Positions 1 through 8,142 of a DNA stretch of 64,000 nt are shown one piece after another. This DNA is from Verrucomicrobiales bacterium (lineage in GTDB: Bacteria; Verrucomicrobiota; Verrucomicrobiia; Limisphaerales; J093), in NCBI GenBank assembly GCA_024233215.1, contig JACKPW010000003.1, positions 248,001-312,000 of the forward strand, in the 5' to 3' direction. The first letter of the stretch is position 1, and every line of letters starts with the position of its first letter. The notes under the pieces are model-generated. The model saw only the letters and a program-made list of their open reading frames with translations, searched no databases and was not told the DNA's origin. The position numbers and the translations under genes were made by a program.

Positions 1-249
1 CCCTTGATCTACAGTGTGGAACGGGCCGACCAGGCGGAGCTGCTCCAGCCAATCGGCGACCAACCCCTCACCCCGGAGTGGCGGCCTGACCTGCTCGACG
101 GCGTGACCGTGCTCGAAGGTGCCTGGTCCGACGGCTCCTCCCTCACGGCCATTCCCTACTATGCGCGACAAAACCGCCCGTCCCCCGCAGCGGAAGGAAG
201 GCCCCGGGAAGCGGATTCGCGCGTGTGGTTGAACACCGCGGACAGGTGA
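1..249 (+). CDS. GH127/DUF1680-like glycoside hydrolase, C-terminal end (partial)
   Basis: This is the last 82 codons of a gene that begins before the window. The sequence ends in a segment with LTAIPYYARQNR followed by a terminal VWL. That pattern is typical of the C-terminal beta-sandwich of GH127/DUF1680 proteins (beta-L-arabinofuranosidase-like, alpha/alpha toroid enzymes), where the usual form is LTxIPYYAWxNR...VW. The preceding stretch (YSVERAD, then a LLDGVTVLEG-like strand) also fits the end of that family. The catalytic region lies outside the window, so activity cannot be judged. The likely role is removal of arabinose or a related sugar from plant-type polysaccharide, in line with the other secreted carbohydrate-active genes here. 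The frame is open to base 1 and stops with TGA. Confidence 0.6.
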   Translation, partial: PLIYSVERADQAELLQPIGDQPLTPEWRPDLLDGVTVLEGAWSDGSSLTAIPYYARQNRPSPAAEGRPREADSRVWLNTADR

Positions 250-379
250 CGTCCAGACTCCCGCGAAGGCGGCAGGCACGGCGGATACCAACGCGCGGCT
301 GCGCGACGGAAAAGATAATCTTGCCGACAAGGGTGGCACGGCTTCTGCTGGTTGGCAGATTGTCGCCGGCCAAAACCCA

Positions 380-1501
380 ATGGAAACCGTGGCCAACCAT
401 ACCCGGCTGAGCCGGTTGCTCGCCTGGTGCGAACAGCACGAGGCCTCCGACTTGCATCTGCGGGCCGGCAGTTCACCGTCCGTTCGCATCGACGGCGAAC
501 TGCGACGGCTCGCGGAAAACGTGCAGGCTCCGCCCGAGCCCCTTGAACTCCAGGCCTGGCTGACCGAGGCGTTCTTCGAGACGACCGTTGCCCGGATTCT
601 CGAGCGCCGCGAACTCGACCTGAGTTTCTTCCACGGCGACCGTCGGTATCGTGCAAACTTCAGCAAACAGCGCGGTCTCCAGGCGTGCTCGTTCCGCGCG
701 GTGCCGCAGCAACGGAAGAAGCTGCAGGACCTGCGACTGCCGGATTCTCTGACGGATCTGCTGGCTACGCCTCGCGGTTTGGTGCTGGTGACGGGCCCCA
801 CCGGCCAGGGCAAGAGCACGACCGCCCGCGCACTCCTCCAGGAACTGAACAGCACCCGTGCCCTGCGCGTGATCACCATCGAGGATCCCATCGAATACGT
901 CTTCACCGATGACCGGTGCGAGTTCGAACAACGAGAGGTGGGCCTTGACACCGCTTCCTTCGCGGACGGCATCCGCAATGCCATGCGCCAGGATCCCGAT
1001 GTCCTGTTCATCGGCGAGATCCGCGATCGCGAGAGCATCTTCGCGGCGCTCCAGGCGGTGGAGACCGGTCATCTCGTCTTCAGCACGCTGCATGCGGACT
1101 CTGTCCCCCAGGCATTGGCCCGCTTGCGGGAGCATTTTCCCGCCACCGAACAGGGCAATGTCAGCAGCCTGCTGGCGCGCAACCTCACCGCCGTCATCAA
1201 TCAGCGGCTGCTGCCCGCCGTGCGGGGCGGACGCGTACCCTGCATCGAGGTGCTGAGACGCGACGCCGGGGTGGAGGACGCCGTCCGGAAAAACGACCTG
1301 CACCTGCTCAGCGGCATCATCGAGGTCTCCACCGAACGGGGCATGCACACCTTCGATCAGTACCTCATCGAACTGCTGGCGGCCGGCGATATCACGAACG
1401 AAACCGCGACCCACCACGCCGTCAACCGGCACAAGCTCGAACTGGCCCGCCGCGGTTTCGGCACGCAACCGGCCATTCTGCGGCCGGACAAGGATCGCTG
1501 A
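380..1501 (+). CDS. PilT/PilU-like type IV pilus retraction ATPase
   Basis: This 373-residue protein is a secretion-type hexameric ATPase of the PilT family, which powers type IV pilus retraction at the inner membrane. The N-terminal PAS-like domain (about residues 5-100) has the SDLHLRAG segment usual for PilT. The core shows Walker A GPTGQGKST near residue 140, the Asp box TIEDPIEYVF near 166, Walker B DPDVLFIGEIRD near 207, and the His box FSTLHADS near 235. The C-terminal PilT signature AIRNLIRE is replaced by AVRKNDLHLLSGIIE, so this may be a PilU-like or divergent paralogue. It starts at ATG and heads a three-gene run whose members are only 2 bases apart. A prepilin-like gene lies at 15.2 kb, but no pilus assembly genes are in the window. 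Confidence 0.9.
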   Translation: METVANHTRLSRLLAWCEQHEASDLHLRAGSSPSVRIDGELRRLAENVQAPPEPLELQAWLTEAFFETTVARILERRELDLSFFHGDRRYRANFSKQRGLQACSFRAVPQQRKKLQDLRLPDSLTDLLATPRGLVLVTGPTGQGKSTTARALLQELNSTRALRVITIEDPIEYVFTDDRCEFEQREVGLDTASFADGIRNAMRQDPDVLFIGEIRDRESIFAALQAVETGHLVFSTLHADSVPQALARLREHFPATEQGNVSSLLARNLTAVINQRLLPAVRGGRVPCIEVLRRDAGVEDAVRKNDLHLLSGIIEVSTERGMHTFDQYLIELLAAGDITNETATHHAVNRHKLELARRGFGTQPAILRPDKDR

Positions 1502-1503
1502 AG

Positions 1504-2169
1504 ATGATCGCCGTACTGCGCATCTTGTTTGGAGCCGGCCTGGGCGGGGTGCTGTTCCTCGCCCTGCGGGAGTCGAACCAGAACATCGCCGGGGATGTCA
1601 CGCCCGGTTTCTACCTGGCGGTCGGCCTCATCCTGGCGTTGGCCAATGCCATCGTCTGGGCCTCGTGGATCGGCGAGCGCATCGCCGGTCCGCTCGACAG
1701 CATGTATGTCGGCAAGGGTACTCCCGCCTCGCCGCACCTGGGATTGCGGCTCGCCCAGAAGGCCGCGGCACGGGGACATCGACGGCTCGCGGTCTTCCTG
1801 GCCTTCATCGAAGGCGTGCGGCATCCAGATTTCTCCGGGCCCTTCATCGTCGGCATGCGCAATGCCCGCCCCGGAGGCTGGCTGGAAAAGGTTTTCGCGC
1901 GCGAGGTGTACCGGTTCGACGGCGTGGACAACTGCGTGCGGGCTTACACCATTCTCAAACAACGCGGGATCAAGCCCCCGCCCCATCGCAACAAGGAAAT
2001 CAGCGGTGTCCTCCTCTCTCTCGAACATCAGGGCAAACCACCCGCCGCCGCCCTGCCGGTGCCCAAGGCGCCCGAGGTAGAACTCCAGCGCAATCCGCGC
2101 ATCCGCCTCTACACGCGCAAGGAGCCGGAGGACGCTTCCGGCGAACCGGAGCCGCCGAAGGAAGGCTGA
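1504..2169 (+). CDS. Hypothetical membrane protein in the pilT-like operon
   Basis: This 221-residue protein is not recognised. Two hydrophobic stretches near the N-terminus (about residues 3-19 and 31-54) look like membrane segments. They are followed by a soluble region of about 160 residues and a charged, proline-rich tail ending in EPEPPKEG. The soluble part contains repeated aromatic and basic positions (YRFDGVDNCVRAYTILKQRG) but no catalytic motif that I recognise. The start ATG lies 2 bases after the PilT-like stop and the stop is 2 bases before the next gene, so the three genes are probably co-transcribed and translationally coupled. By context it could help place or regulate the ATPase at the membrane, but this is inference. 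Confidence 0.75.
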   Translation: MIAVLRILFGAGLGGVLFLALRESNQNIAGDVTPGFYLAVGLILALANAIVWASWIGERIAGPLDSMYVGKGTPASPHLGLRLAQKAAARGHRRLAVFLAFIEGVRHPDFSGPFIVGMRNARPGGWLEKVFAREVYRFDGVDNCVRAYTILKQRGIKPPPHRNKEISGVLLSLEHQGKPPAAALPVPKAPEVELQRNPRIRLYTRKEPEDASGEPEPPKEG

Positions 2170-2171
2170 CC

Positions 2172-2726
2172 ATGGGACTCTTTCACAAGCTTCACTACGC
2201 TGCCGTAACCCTCACCTGGCTGGCCGCCGCGGGCGTCGCGTTCCTCGGCTGGCAGTATCGGCAGTCCTTCACGCCCGCGGTGGACTGGGCCCGCGCCATC
2301 GCCATCACAAAGGGATTCAAACAGGAGATCAGTGGCGAACTGCGGGGAACGGCGGACCGCATCCTGGATGAAACGAGTTTCCGGCTGAAGACCACCAACG
2401 GCGCCCTGGCCACCGTGCGCCTCACCGGGATTCAGGCCCGGTCCCTGTCGAGTGCCACAACCCGCGAACAGGCCGATCAGGCGGTCGCCGCCCGCCGGCT
2501 GCTGGGCGAACTGGTTCTGTCGAACGAGGTCCGCGTGGAGATCTCCCATGTCCAACAACCGGGTGCCGTGCTGGGCCTGGCCTGGGTGGGGGAAACCAAC
2601 GTGAACCTGGCCCTCGTGCGCAAAGGCGTGGCCCGCGCGAACACGGAGTTCATGCGCGGCCTCCCCTTGGACTTCCGCTACGCCCTCCTCCGCACCGACC
2701 GCCTGTCCGCGGGGGTCAGTCCCTAG
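2172..2726 (+). CDS. Membrane-anchored staphylococcal-nuclease-fold (SNase-like) protein
   Basis: This 184-residue protein has one N-terminal membrane segment (about residues 8-25) and a domain resembling the OB-fold of thermonuclease-like proteins. The sequence has the succession LTGIQA, then a helix, then VRVEISHV, then GLAWVGETNVNLALVRKGVARA, which matches the GxxxGxVxVNxxLVxxGxAxx part of the SNase fold. The canonical catalytic Arg/Glu triad is not clear, so it may bind rather than cut nucleic acid. It is the last gene of the PilT-like operon. Its final residues GVSP and its TAG stop are encoded by the left arm of the palindromic repeat at 2713-2757, so the natural C-terminus may have been replaced by repeat sequence. 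Confidence 0.6.
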   Translation: MGLFHKLHYAAVTLTWLAAAGVAFLGWQYRQSFTPAVDWARAIAITKGFKQEISGELRGTADRILDETSFRLKTTNGALATVRLTGIQARSLSSATTREQADQAVAARRLLGELVLSNEVRVEISHVQQPGAVLGLAWVGETNVNLALVRKGVARANTEFMRGLPLDFRYALLRTDRLSAGVSP

Positions 2727-2757
2727 TATCAAAGTAGCCAATACTCGGGACTGACCC
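2713..2757. repeat. REP-like hairpin, GGGACTGACCC family
   Basis: The arms GGGTCAGTCCC (2713-2723) and GGGACTGACCC (2747-2757) are perfectly complementary. After one mismatch a further AGTAT/ATACT pair extends the stem, leaving an 11-base loop. A near-identical copy in reverse orientation lies at 53463-53509, also beside a RAYT remnant. The hairpin contains the TAG stop of the SNase-like gene and, on the other strand, the TGA stop of the Ig-domain fragment, so it may act as a bidirectional terminator. Confidence 0.85.
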
Positions 2758-3237
2758 TGCCTCGACTGCGCGGTAAAAGCGGGTGACGGAACCCGTGGCG
2801 CTGTCATCCTCGACCACCGTCCAACCCCACCAGGGCGTCGTCACATACGTGAGGGTTTGCCATTCTGGCGGCGCCAGGGAATCCGTGTACTGAATCTCGT
2901 AATCCGTGTCCGCCGCCCCTTCCAGCCTCAGTTCCATGCCGTCGCCTTGGATGTCCGAGAGGGTCAGCCAAGGGAGGATCGTGATCGTTGCGGACTCGCT
3001 GGTCGTGGTTCCGGCGGAATTGCGGATGGTCACCCAGTAGGTGGCCGTGGACCTCAAGGCCGGTGTGGTGAAGGTGGCGTTGGTGGCGTACGGAATCAGC
3101 CCATAGGGCGCCTTGCCGGGCGACTGACGCCACTGGTAAAACGCCGTCACCCCGCTGCTGGCCACCACGGACAGCTGCGTCTGCTCGCCAGCCCTCACGG
3201 CTTGTGCCGCAGGTTCTTGCACCACCAGCGGGGGCCC
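2716..3237 (-). pseudogene. C-terminal remnant of a secreted Ig-domain protein
   Basis: Reading leftward there are about 170 codons that look like the tail of a large secreted protein. An Ig-like domain comes first (VVQEPAAQAVRAGEQTQLSV, then a YQWRQ strand, then TYWVTIRNSAGTT). A C-terminal module follows, with DYEIQYTDSLAPPEWQTL and the end TRFYRAVEAG. The same kind of module ends several intact proteins in this window. There is no start codon, signal peptide or N-terminal region. Upstream the sequence passes directly into a transposase remnant in another frame, so this is a truncated gene. The last 13 codons and the TGA stop are encoded by the hairpin at 2713-2757. Confidence 0.7.
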
Positions 3238-3551
3238 GGGGTGCCCATCCGCAGTCGGGCCGCACTCCACTGTGCGGTCACCGTGCTCTCCGCCCTCAGT
3301 CGCGACGCCATCGCCACCTTGCCCGGATCCCCTTCGCGCCGTTGCGCCAGGTCCTGCTCCCCCCATTTCCCCACCTCCAGTTCTTCCGCCACAATCCGCT
3401 CCGCCCGGGCCTCCGTCGCCTCCCGCCGCCCCGCCGTGCTGTCGCGCCAAATGCCATGCTTCCCAAGCGAATGAACCTGCCAGGATGTCCTGGCGCAGGC
3501 TTCGGCCAGGGTGTCCAGGAAGTGCTGTCTGGACACGGCTGCGGTGCCACG
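3237..3551 (-). pseudogene. RAYT (REP-associated tyrosine transposase) remnant A
   Basis: On the minus strand an open stretch reads QHFLDTLAEACARTSWQVHS, then a short link, then REATEARAERIVAEELE, then DLAQRREGDPGKVAMASRLR. These match the N-terminal start (xFLxTLxEAxxxTxWxVHA) and the C-terminal region (AERIVxEELxxxGWxxxDLxxRRKGDPxKVxxAxxLRxET) of RAYT/Y1-type transposases. The whole middle, with the HxH metal motif and most of the Y1 domain, is missing between SWQVHS and the RREATEARAER segment. It therefore cannot be active. A second remnant with the same junction lies at 53528-53734 on the other strand. Confidence 0.7.
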
Positions 3552-3597
3552 GCGGTACTTGTGCTGCCGGGATGACGCGTTACCCTCCGAATCCAGC

Positions 3598-4728
3598 ATG
3601 AAAACAATCCTTCTCCTTTCCGCGATGCTGGCGGCTCTGCCGGTCGTGAAGGCCGCCGGCGTTGTAAAGACCCTGCCCCTCGGGGCGGCGGCCCCCGATT
3701 TTGCCCTGCCGGGCGTGGAGGGTCGCACGCATCGGTTGGCCGACTACGCCGACGCGAAGTTGCTGGTGATTGTGTTTACCTGCAATCACTGCCCCACGGC
3801 GCAGTATTACGAGGACCGGCTCAAGGCGGTTGCGCGGGATTACCGGGAAAAAGGGGTGGCGCTGGTGGCGATTTCGCCGAACGACCCCGCCGCGGTGCGA
3901 CCCGATGAACTCGGTTACGCGGACCTGGGAGATTCGCTGGAGGAGATGAAGATTCGCGCCCGGGATGCGGGGTTCAACTTCCCCTACCTCCTGGGCGGCG
4001 GGGAACACGAGGCCGTGGCCCTGGCGTACGGACCGGTTGCCACCCCGCACGCCTTTGTCTTCGATGCTGATCGGCGACTGCGTTACGTGGGGCGGATCGA
4101 CGACGCGGAGCGAGTGCAATACGTGAAGAGCCACGATCTCCGAAATGCCCTGGACGCCCTGCTGGTCGGGAAGGAACCGCCGGTGACGCAGACCAAGGTG
4201 GTGGGGTGCTCGACGAAATGGTCCGACAAACGTGCCGGCGTGGCGCAGTTTTGGGAGCGGGTGAAGCAGGAACCGGTGAGTGTCACGCCCGTGGATGTCG
4301 ATGGACTGCGGGCGTTGCGGGCAAACCACCATTCCGCCGACGAACCGGGCAGGCTGCGGCTGGTCAACGTGTGGGCGACCTGGTGCGGGCCCTGCGTCAC
4401 GGAGTTCCCCGAGTTGATGATGATGAACCTGCAGTATCGGGGGCGGGACTTCGAGTTGGTCACGGTGGCCGCGCAATATCCCGACGAACAACCGGAGGTC
4501 CTGCGGTTCCTGCAGCGGCAGCATGCCTCGAATCGCAACCTGATCTTCGGCGACCGCGACAAATTCGCCTTGATGGAGGCGTTCGATGCGGAGTGGAGCG
4601 GCGCGTTGCCGTTCACGGTGTTGATCGATCCCGAAGGCAGGGTGGTCTATCGCCGGGAGGGGGCCATCGAGCCGCTGGCATTGAAGCGGGAGATCGTGAA
4701 GCAACTCAACGCCCGCAAACCGTGGTAA
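3598..4728 (+). CDS. Secreted tandem thioredoxin-fold protein (AhpC/TSA-like plus TlpA-like)
   Basis: This 376-residue protein has a Sec signal peptide ending near KAAG. Domain 1 (about residues 28-185) is an AhpC/TSA redoxin-type domain with CxxC in VFTCNHCPTAQ (about residues 57-67), the active-site form seen in secreted redoxin-domain proteins. Domain 2 (about 225-370) is TlpA/ResA-like, with WATWCGPCVTEFPE near residue 262. Both should act outside the cytoplasm in thiol-disulfide exchange, for example in cytochrome maturation or oxidative defence. The start at 3598 is chosen because the signal peptide begins there; an upstream extension reads through non-coding sequence. Having two complete redox domains in one chain is a clear but uncommon layout. 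It is followed by a cupin gene 74 bases downstream. Confidence 0.85.
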   Translation: MKTILLLSAMLAALPVVKAAGVVKTLPLGAAAPDFALPGVEGRTHRLADYADAKLLVIVFTCNHCPTAQYYEDRLKAVARDYREKGVALVAISPNDPAAVRPDELGYADLGDSLEEMKIRARDAGFNFPYLLGGGEHEAVALAYGPVATPHAFVFDADRRLRYVGRIDDAERVQYVKSHDLRNALDALLVGKEPPVTQTKVVGCSTKWSDKRAGVAQFWERVKQEPVSVTPVDVDGLRALRANHHSADEPGRLRLVNVWATWCGPCVTEFPELMMMNLQYRGRDFELVTVAAQYPDEQPEVLRFLQRQHASNRNLIFGDRDKFALMEAFDAEWSGALPFTVLIDPEGRVVYRREGAIEPLALKREIVKQLNARKPW

Positions 4729-4802
4729 GTCGCCGGCCCCGCGAGAATTCACTTCCGCCGCGGTCGACCGGCGATTACAACAACGACACAAAACGCAAGA
4801 GC

Positions 4803-6071
4803 ATGAACACCGTGACCTCACTCCGAACCGTCAAGAAAAACACCCAGTCGAAGGTGGAAGCCGAACTGTCGCGCACCGGCGGCCTGCTGCGTCTCGCGCC
4901 CGCCTGGGTGCCGCGGTCGTTTCTCCAACCCGGCCTGCGCCTCAAGTTGCATCCGGACGACACCTACGCGTATGGCGCGAATCGGGGTGGCATCGACGAG
5001 CGCTGGTTTGCCTCGACGACCGAGGCAGCCAACGAGGGACGCGTGCCGGACGAGGGCTTGAGCTACTGCGTGGTGGGCAAGGAGCGGTTCACACTGCGTC
5101 AGGCGGTGGCGGATTGCGGCGCCACGATCGTCGGCAAGGCGATCTGGAAGAAATACCGGCGGTGGCCGGTCTACTCGAAGTTCTTCGACAACATGGGGCC
5201 GATCCCGCATCACATGCACCAGAGCGCGAAGCAGGCGAAGCTCGTCGGGCAGGAGGGCAAGCCGGAGAGCTACTATTTCCCGCCGCAGCACAACAACGTC
5301 GGCAACAACTTCCCGTACACCTTCATGGGGCTGGAGCCCGGCACCTCCAAGGCGCAGGTGCGCAAGTGTCTCGAGGATTGGAACAAGGGGGACAACGGCA
5401 TTCTCGACCTCAGCCGGGCCTACCGGTTGAAGCCCGGCACGGGTTGGCTCATCCCACCGTGCATCCTGCACGCCCCGGGCAGCCTCTGCACCTACGAACC
5501 GCAATGGGGCAGCGACGTGTTCGGCATGTATCAGAGCATCGTCGAGGGTCGCTACGTGCCGTGGAGCCTGCTGGTGAAGGACGTGCCCAAGAAATACCAC
5601 AAGGATCTCGATTACCTGGTGGAACAGCTCGACTGGGCCGGAAACACCGACGAGCATTTCAAGGACAACCACTATCTCGAGCCGGTGCCGGTGGCGGACA
5701 CGCGGGCCGAAGGGTTCGTGGATCGGTGGATCGTCTACGGCAAGGTGGACGGTCAGCAGCTGTTCACGGCGAAGGAACTCACCGTGGAGCCCGGCGTGAA
5801 ATGCGCCGTCCAGGACACCGGCGCCTACGGTCTGATCTGCGTGCAGGGCACCGGCAAGATCAACGGCCAGCCGCTGAACAGCCCGAAGCTGATCCGGTTC
5901 ACCGAGCTGACCGAGGACGAGTACTTCTGCACCGAAGATGGCGCGAAGGCGGGGGTGACCTTCGAGAACACCAGCGAAACCGAGCCCATGGTCTGCCTCC
6001 GTTACTTCGGTCCGGAGGTGAACCCCACCGCGCCCGCGATGGGCGCCTACCGGAAGAACAAGTTCCAGTAA
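4803..6071 (+). CDS. Cupin / mannose-6-phosphate isomerase-like protein
   Basis: This 422-residue cytoplasmic-looking protein has no signal peptide. It appears to contain two cupin barrels. The first has PIPHHMHQSAKQAKLVGQEG with the paired His residues and a later GTGWLIPPCILHAPGSL strand, like class I phosphomannose isomerases, where such residues bind Zn. The second (about residues 320-420) has VEPGVKCAVQDTGAYGLICV and a GKINGQ turn typical of cupins. It may be a sugar-phosphate isomerase or a related uncharacterised cupin; the exact substrate cannot be read from sequence. The start ATG follows an AAGAG-like purine run. Upstream is the tandem thioredoxin gene, with no obvious functional link. 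Confidence 0.65.
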   Translation: MNTVTSLRTVKKNTQSKVEAELSRTGGLLRLAPAWVPRSFLQPGLRLKLHPDDTYAYGANRGGIDERWFASTTEAANEGRVPDEGLSYCVVGKERFTLRQAVADCGATIVGKAIWKKYRRWPVYSKFFDNMGPIPHHMHQSAKQAKLVGQEGKPESYYFPPQHNNVGNNFPYTFMGLEPGTSKAQVRKCLEDWNKGDNGILDLSRAYRLKPGTGWLIPPCILHAPGSLCTYEPQWGSDVFGMYQSIVEGRYVPWSLLVKDVPKKYHKDLDYLVEQLDWAGNTDEHFKDNHYLEPVPVADTRAEGFVDRWIVYGKVDGQQLFTAKELTVEPGVKCAVQDTGAYGLICVQGTGKINGQPLNSPKLIRFTELTEDEYFCTEDGAKAGVTFENTSETEPMVCLRYFGPEVNPTAPAMGAYRKNKFQ

Positions 6072-6265
6072 GAGCTTGTCGTTCTCGGGGCGGTGGCACG
6101 CCCTCACAGTCAAAACACAGATCCACCCGCCACGGGATCCCTCAGGGATCTCGCCAGTCGATTCCTGGAACGTCGGCGTCGGCACAGCCGTCCTCCCAAA
6201 CCCCGGGGTGGACAAGCGCGCGTGACAGCCACCAGAGTCGGGGCGTTGCGGATCGAAATCGTGTC

Positions 6266-7534
6266 ATGGATGGCAATCCGGAGGTCCTGATCATCGGCTG
6301 CGGGCCGGGCGGTAGCACGGCGGCCACCTTCCTCGCGAAGGCGGGTCGGCGCGTGCTCGTGCTGGAGAAGGAGACCTTTCCCCGGTTTCACGTCGGCGAG
6401 TCCCTGCTGCCCTACAACCGGCCGCTGTTCGAGGAAATGGGCGTCTGGCCGGCGCTCGCCGCCGCCGGGTTTCAACGCAAATTCGGCGCGCAGTTCCACC
6501 TCACCAACGCCTCCAAGTGGACACGATTCACCTTCCGCAACGGCCCCTTTACCCGTCATACCGAGGCCATCCAGGTCGAACGCGCCCGGTTTGATCACCT
6601 CCTGATGCAACACGCCCGCCAGGTGGGAGCGGAGGTCCGGGAGGGCTGGCAGGTGACCCGTTTTGACACCGGCGCCGACGGCGTCCGCGTCGAGGCCCGT
6701 GATCCCGGGGGCGCGACCCGCCAACTGCGCGCGAGTTTGCTCATCGATGCCAGCGGGCGGGCGAACCTGACGGGCACCCAGCGCAAGCTGCGTCGAGTCC
6801 ACCCGAACCACCGCAAGGTGGCGGTCTACGGCCATTTCACCGGAGTGCACCTGGCGGTGGACGAATCGCGCGGCGACACTTTCATCGCGCGCGGCGAGGA
6901 TCACTGGTTCTGGATGATCCCGGTTTCATCCGAAAAGACGAGCGTGGGACTGGTGCTGGACACCCGAAAGGTCGGGCGTGACCGCGAGGCGGCGGAGGTG
7001 TTCCGACAACATGTGGCCGCCAGCCGGCTCATGCGGGAGCGGTTGGCGGAAGCGCGTGTGGCGGGCGAAATCAAGACGACCTCGGACTTCTCCTATTTCA
7101 ACGACCGACTGGCCGAACCCCGGGTGTTGCGGGTGGGCGATGCCGCCGGGTTCATGGACCCGATCTTCTCGGCGGGCGTGTTCCTGGCGATGTGGAGCGG
7201 GAAACTGGCCGCGCTTGCGTCCCTTGAGACGCTTGCGCAGGGCGGTGCCGGCGACCGGATCTTCGCGCGCTATGAACGACGGGTGCAGCGGGCGATGCGC
7301 GTTTACTGGCGGATGGTCGAGCATTACTACACCACGCCGTTCATGGAGCTGTTCCTCGAACCCCGTCACGGATTGCAGGTGCCCGCGGCGGTGGTCGCGG
7401 TGCTGGCGGGCGAACTGGAGCCGCCCTGGCATGTGCGGTGGCGGCTGGAGGTGTTCTACCTCTTGCTGCGAATCCAGAAGCGCCGCCCGCTCGTGCCACG
7501 GTTGTCCTTCGCCGAGATGGAGGACACCCCGTGA
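6266..7534 (+). CDS. Flavin-dependent halogenase-like / FAD monooxygenase
   Basis: This 422-residue protein begins with the FAD-binding GCGPGGSTAA loop (residues 11-20). FPRFHVGESLLPYN follows, characteristic of flavin-dependent halogenases and the geranylgeranyl-reductase-like group. WFWMIP at residues 214-219 fits the WxWxIP signature of halogenases, and GDAAGFMDPIFSAGVFLAM is the second FAD motif. It probably acts on a carrier-bound or free aromatic substrate. It sits directly upstream of the lipoprotein / MMPL / acyltransferase / LolA / FabZ run, and halogenase-like enzymes also occur in brominated or chlorinated aryl polyene loci (xanthomonadin, flexirubin). The alternative is a reductase of polyprenoid or lipid double bonds. 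The start is ATG 6266; an upstream extension would have no motif support. Confidence 0.75.
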   Translation: MDGNPEVLIIGCGPGGSTAATFLAKAGRRVLVLEKETFPRFHVGESLLPYNRPLFEEMGVWPALAAAGFQRKFGAQFHLTNASKWTRFTFRNGPFTRHTEAIQVERARFDHLLMQHARQVGAEVREGWQVTRFDTGADGVRVEARDPGGATRQLRASLLIDASGRANLTGTQRKLRRVHPNHRKVAVYGHFTGVHLAVDESRGDTFIARGEDHWFWMIPVSSEKTSVGLVLDTRKVGRDREAAEVFRQHVAASRLMRERLAEARVAGEIKTTSDFSYFNDRLAEPRVLRVGDAAGFMDPIFSAGVFLAMWSGKLAALASLETLAQGGAGDRIFARYERRVQRAMRVYWRMVEHYYTTPFMELFLEPRHGLQVPAAVVAVLAGELEPPWHVRWRLEVFYLLLRIQKRRPLVPRLSFAEMEDTP

Positions 7535-7554
7535 GCCCCAACGGCGGGACCACG

Positions 7555-7593
7555 GTAGCGGCGAACCGGCGTTCGCCGAACTGGTGTTCGCCG
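7555..7593. repeat. Palindromic repeat, AGCGGCGAA family
   Basis: The stretch from 7557 to 7578 matches the left arm of the hairpin at 37504-37572, with arms of the pattern AGCGGCGAAyyGGyrTTCGCC. A partly repeated second unit (AACTGGTGTTCGCCG) follows at once. It fills the gap between the halogenase-like gene and the lipoprotein gene. No gene was seen in this 146-base gap. Confidence 0.6.
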
Positions 7594-7680
7594 CCGAATG
7601 CCGACGGTTGCCGGAAGAGGCCCGGCGGATGCCAATCCACCGCGACGGTTGGGGGATCGGAGAGCCCGACGAAGGAGAGG

Positions 7681-8142
7681 GTGGCTCGGGTCGCGGTCAG
7701 GATCGCCTTCCTGCTCTCTCTGCTGGCCAGCGGTTGTCACACACCGGAGTTGTCCCCGGTGGACATTACCGGACCGGGCTGGGTGACGCAGCACGGTCAG
7801 GCGATCTGGCATGCGCGTCCGGGTGCGCCGGAGCTTGCCGGTGAACTCTTGTTCGCCACGAACCAGCTGGGTGACTTCGTGCTCAGCTTCTCGAAACCGC
7901 CAATGGACCTGGTCCTGGCGCGGAGGGTTGGGGAAACCTGGACAATTGAGTTCCCGGCTGAGCGGCGCCGTTTCGGGGGCCACGGCGCCGCGACCCAACG
8001 CCTGCTCTGGCTGCACCTGCCGGGGGCACTGGCGGGGAGGCCGCTTCGGACGCCATTGCAATTCGAGTCGGACGCCGGCGGCGGCTGGCGGTTGGCCAAC
8101 GCGAGGACAGGCGAGACCCTCGAAGGCTACCTCGCACCATGA
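7681..8142 (+). CDS. Small lipoprotein, possibly DUF3261-like (ApeN-like)
   Basis: This 153-residue protein has a lipoprotein signal: basic start, hydrophobic run IAFLLSLLASGC and a lipobox Cys at about residue 19. The mature part is a short beta-rich domain (GELLFATNQLGDFVLSFSKP, later QRLLWLHLPGAL) with no catalytic residues that I recognise. Its size, lipid anchor and position between the halogenase-like gene and the MMPL exporter fit the DUF3261 lipoproteins found in aryl polyene clusters, but sequence identity alone does not prove it. The GTG at 7681 is the best start because the signal peptide begins there and GGAGAG lies just upstream, although the spacing is tight. The stop overlaps the MMPL start (ATGA). 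Confidence 0.6.
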   Translation: MARVAVRIAFLLSLLASGCHTPELSPVDITGPGWVTQHGQAIWHARPGAPELAGELLFATNQLGDFVLSFSKPPMDLVLARRVGETWTIEFPAERRRFGGHGAATQRLLWLHLPGALAGRPLRTPLQFESDAGGGWRLANARTGETLEGYLAP

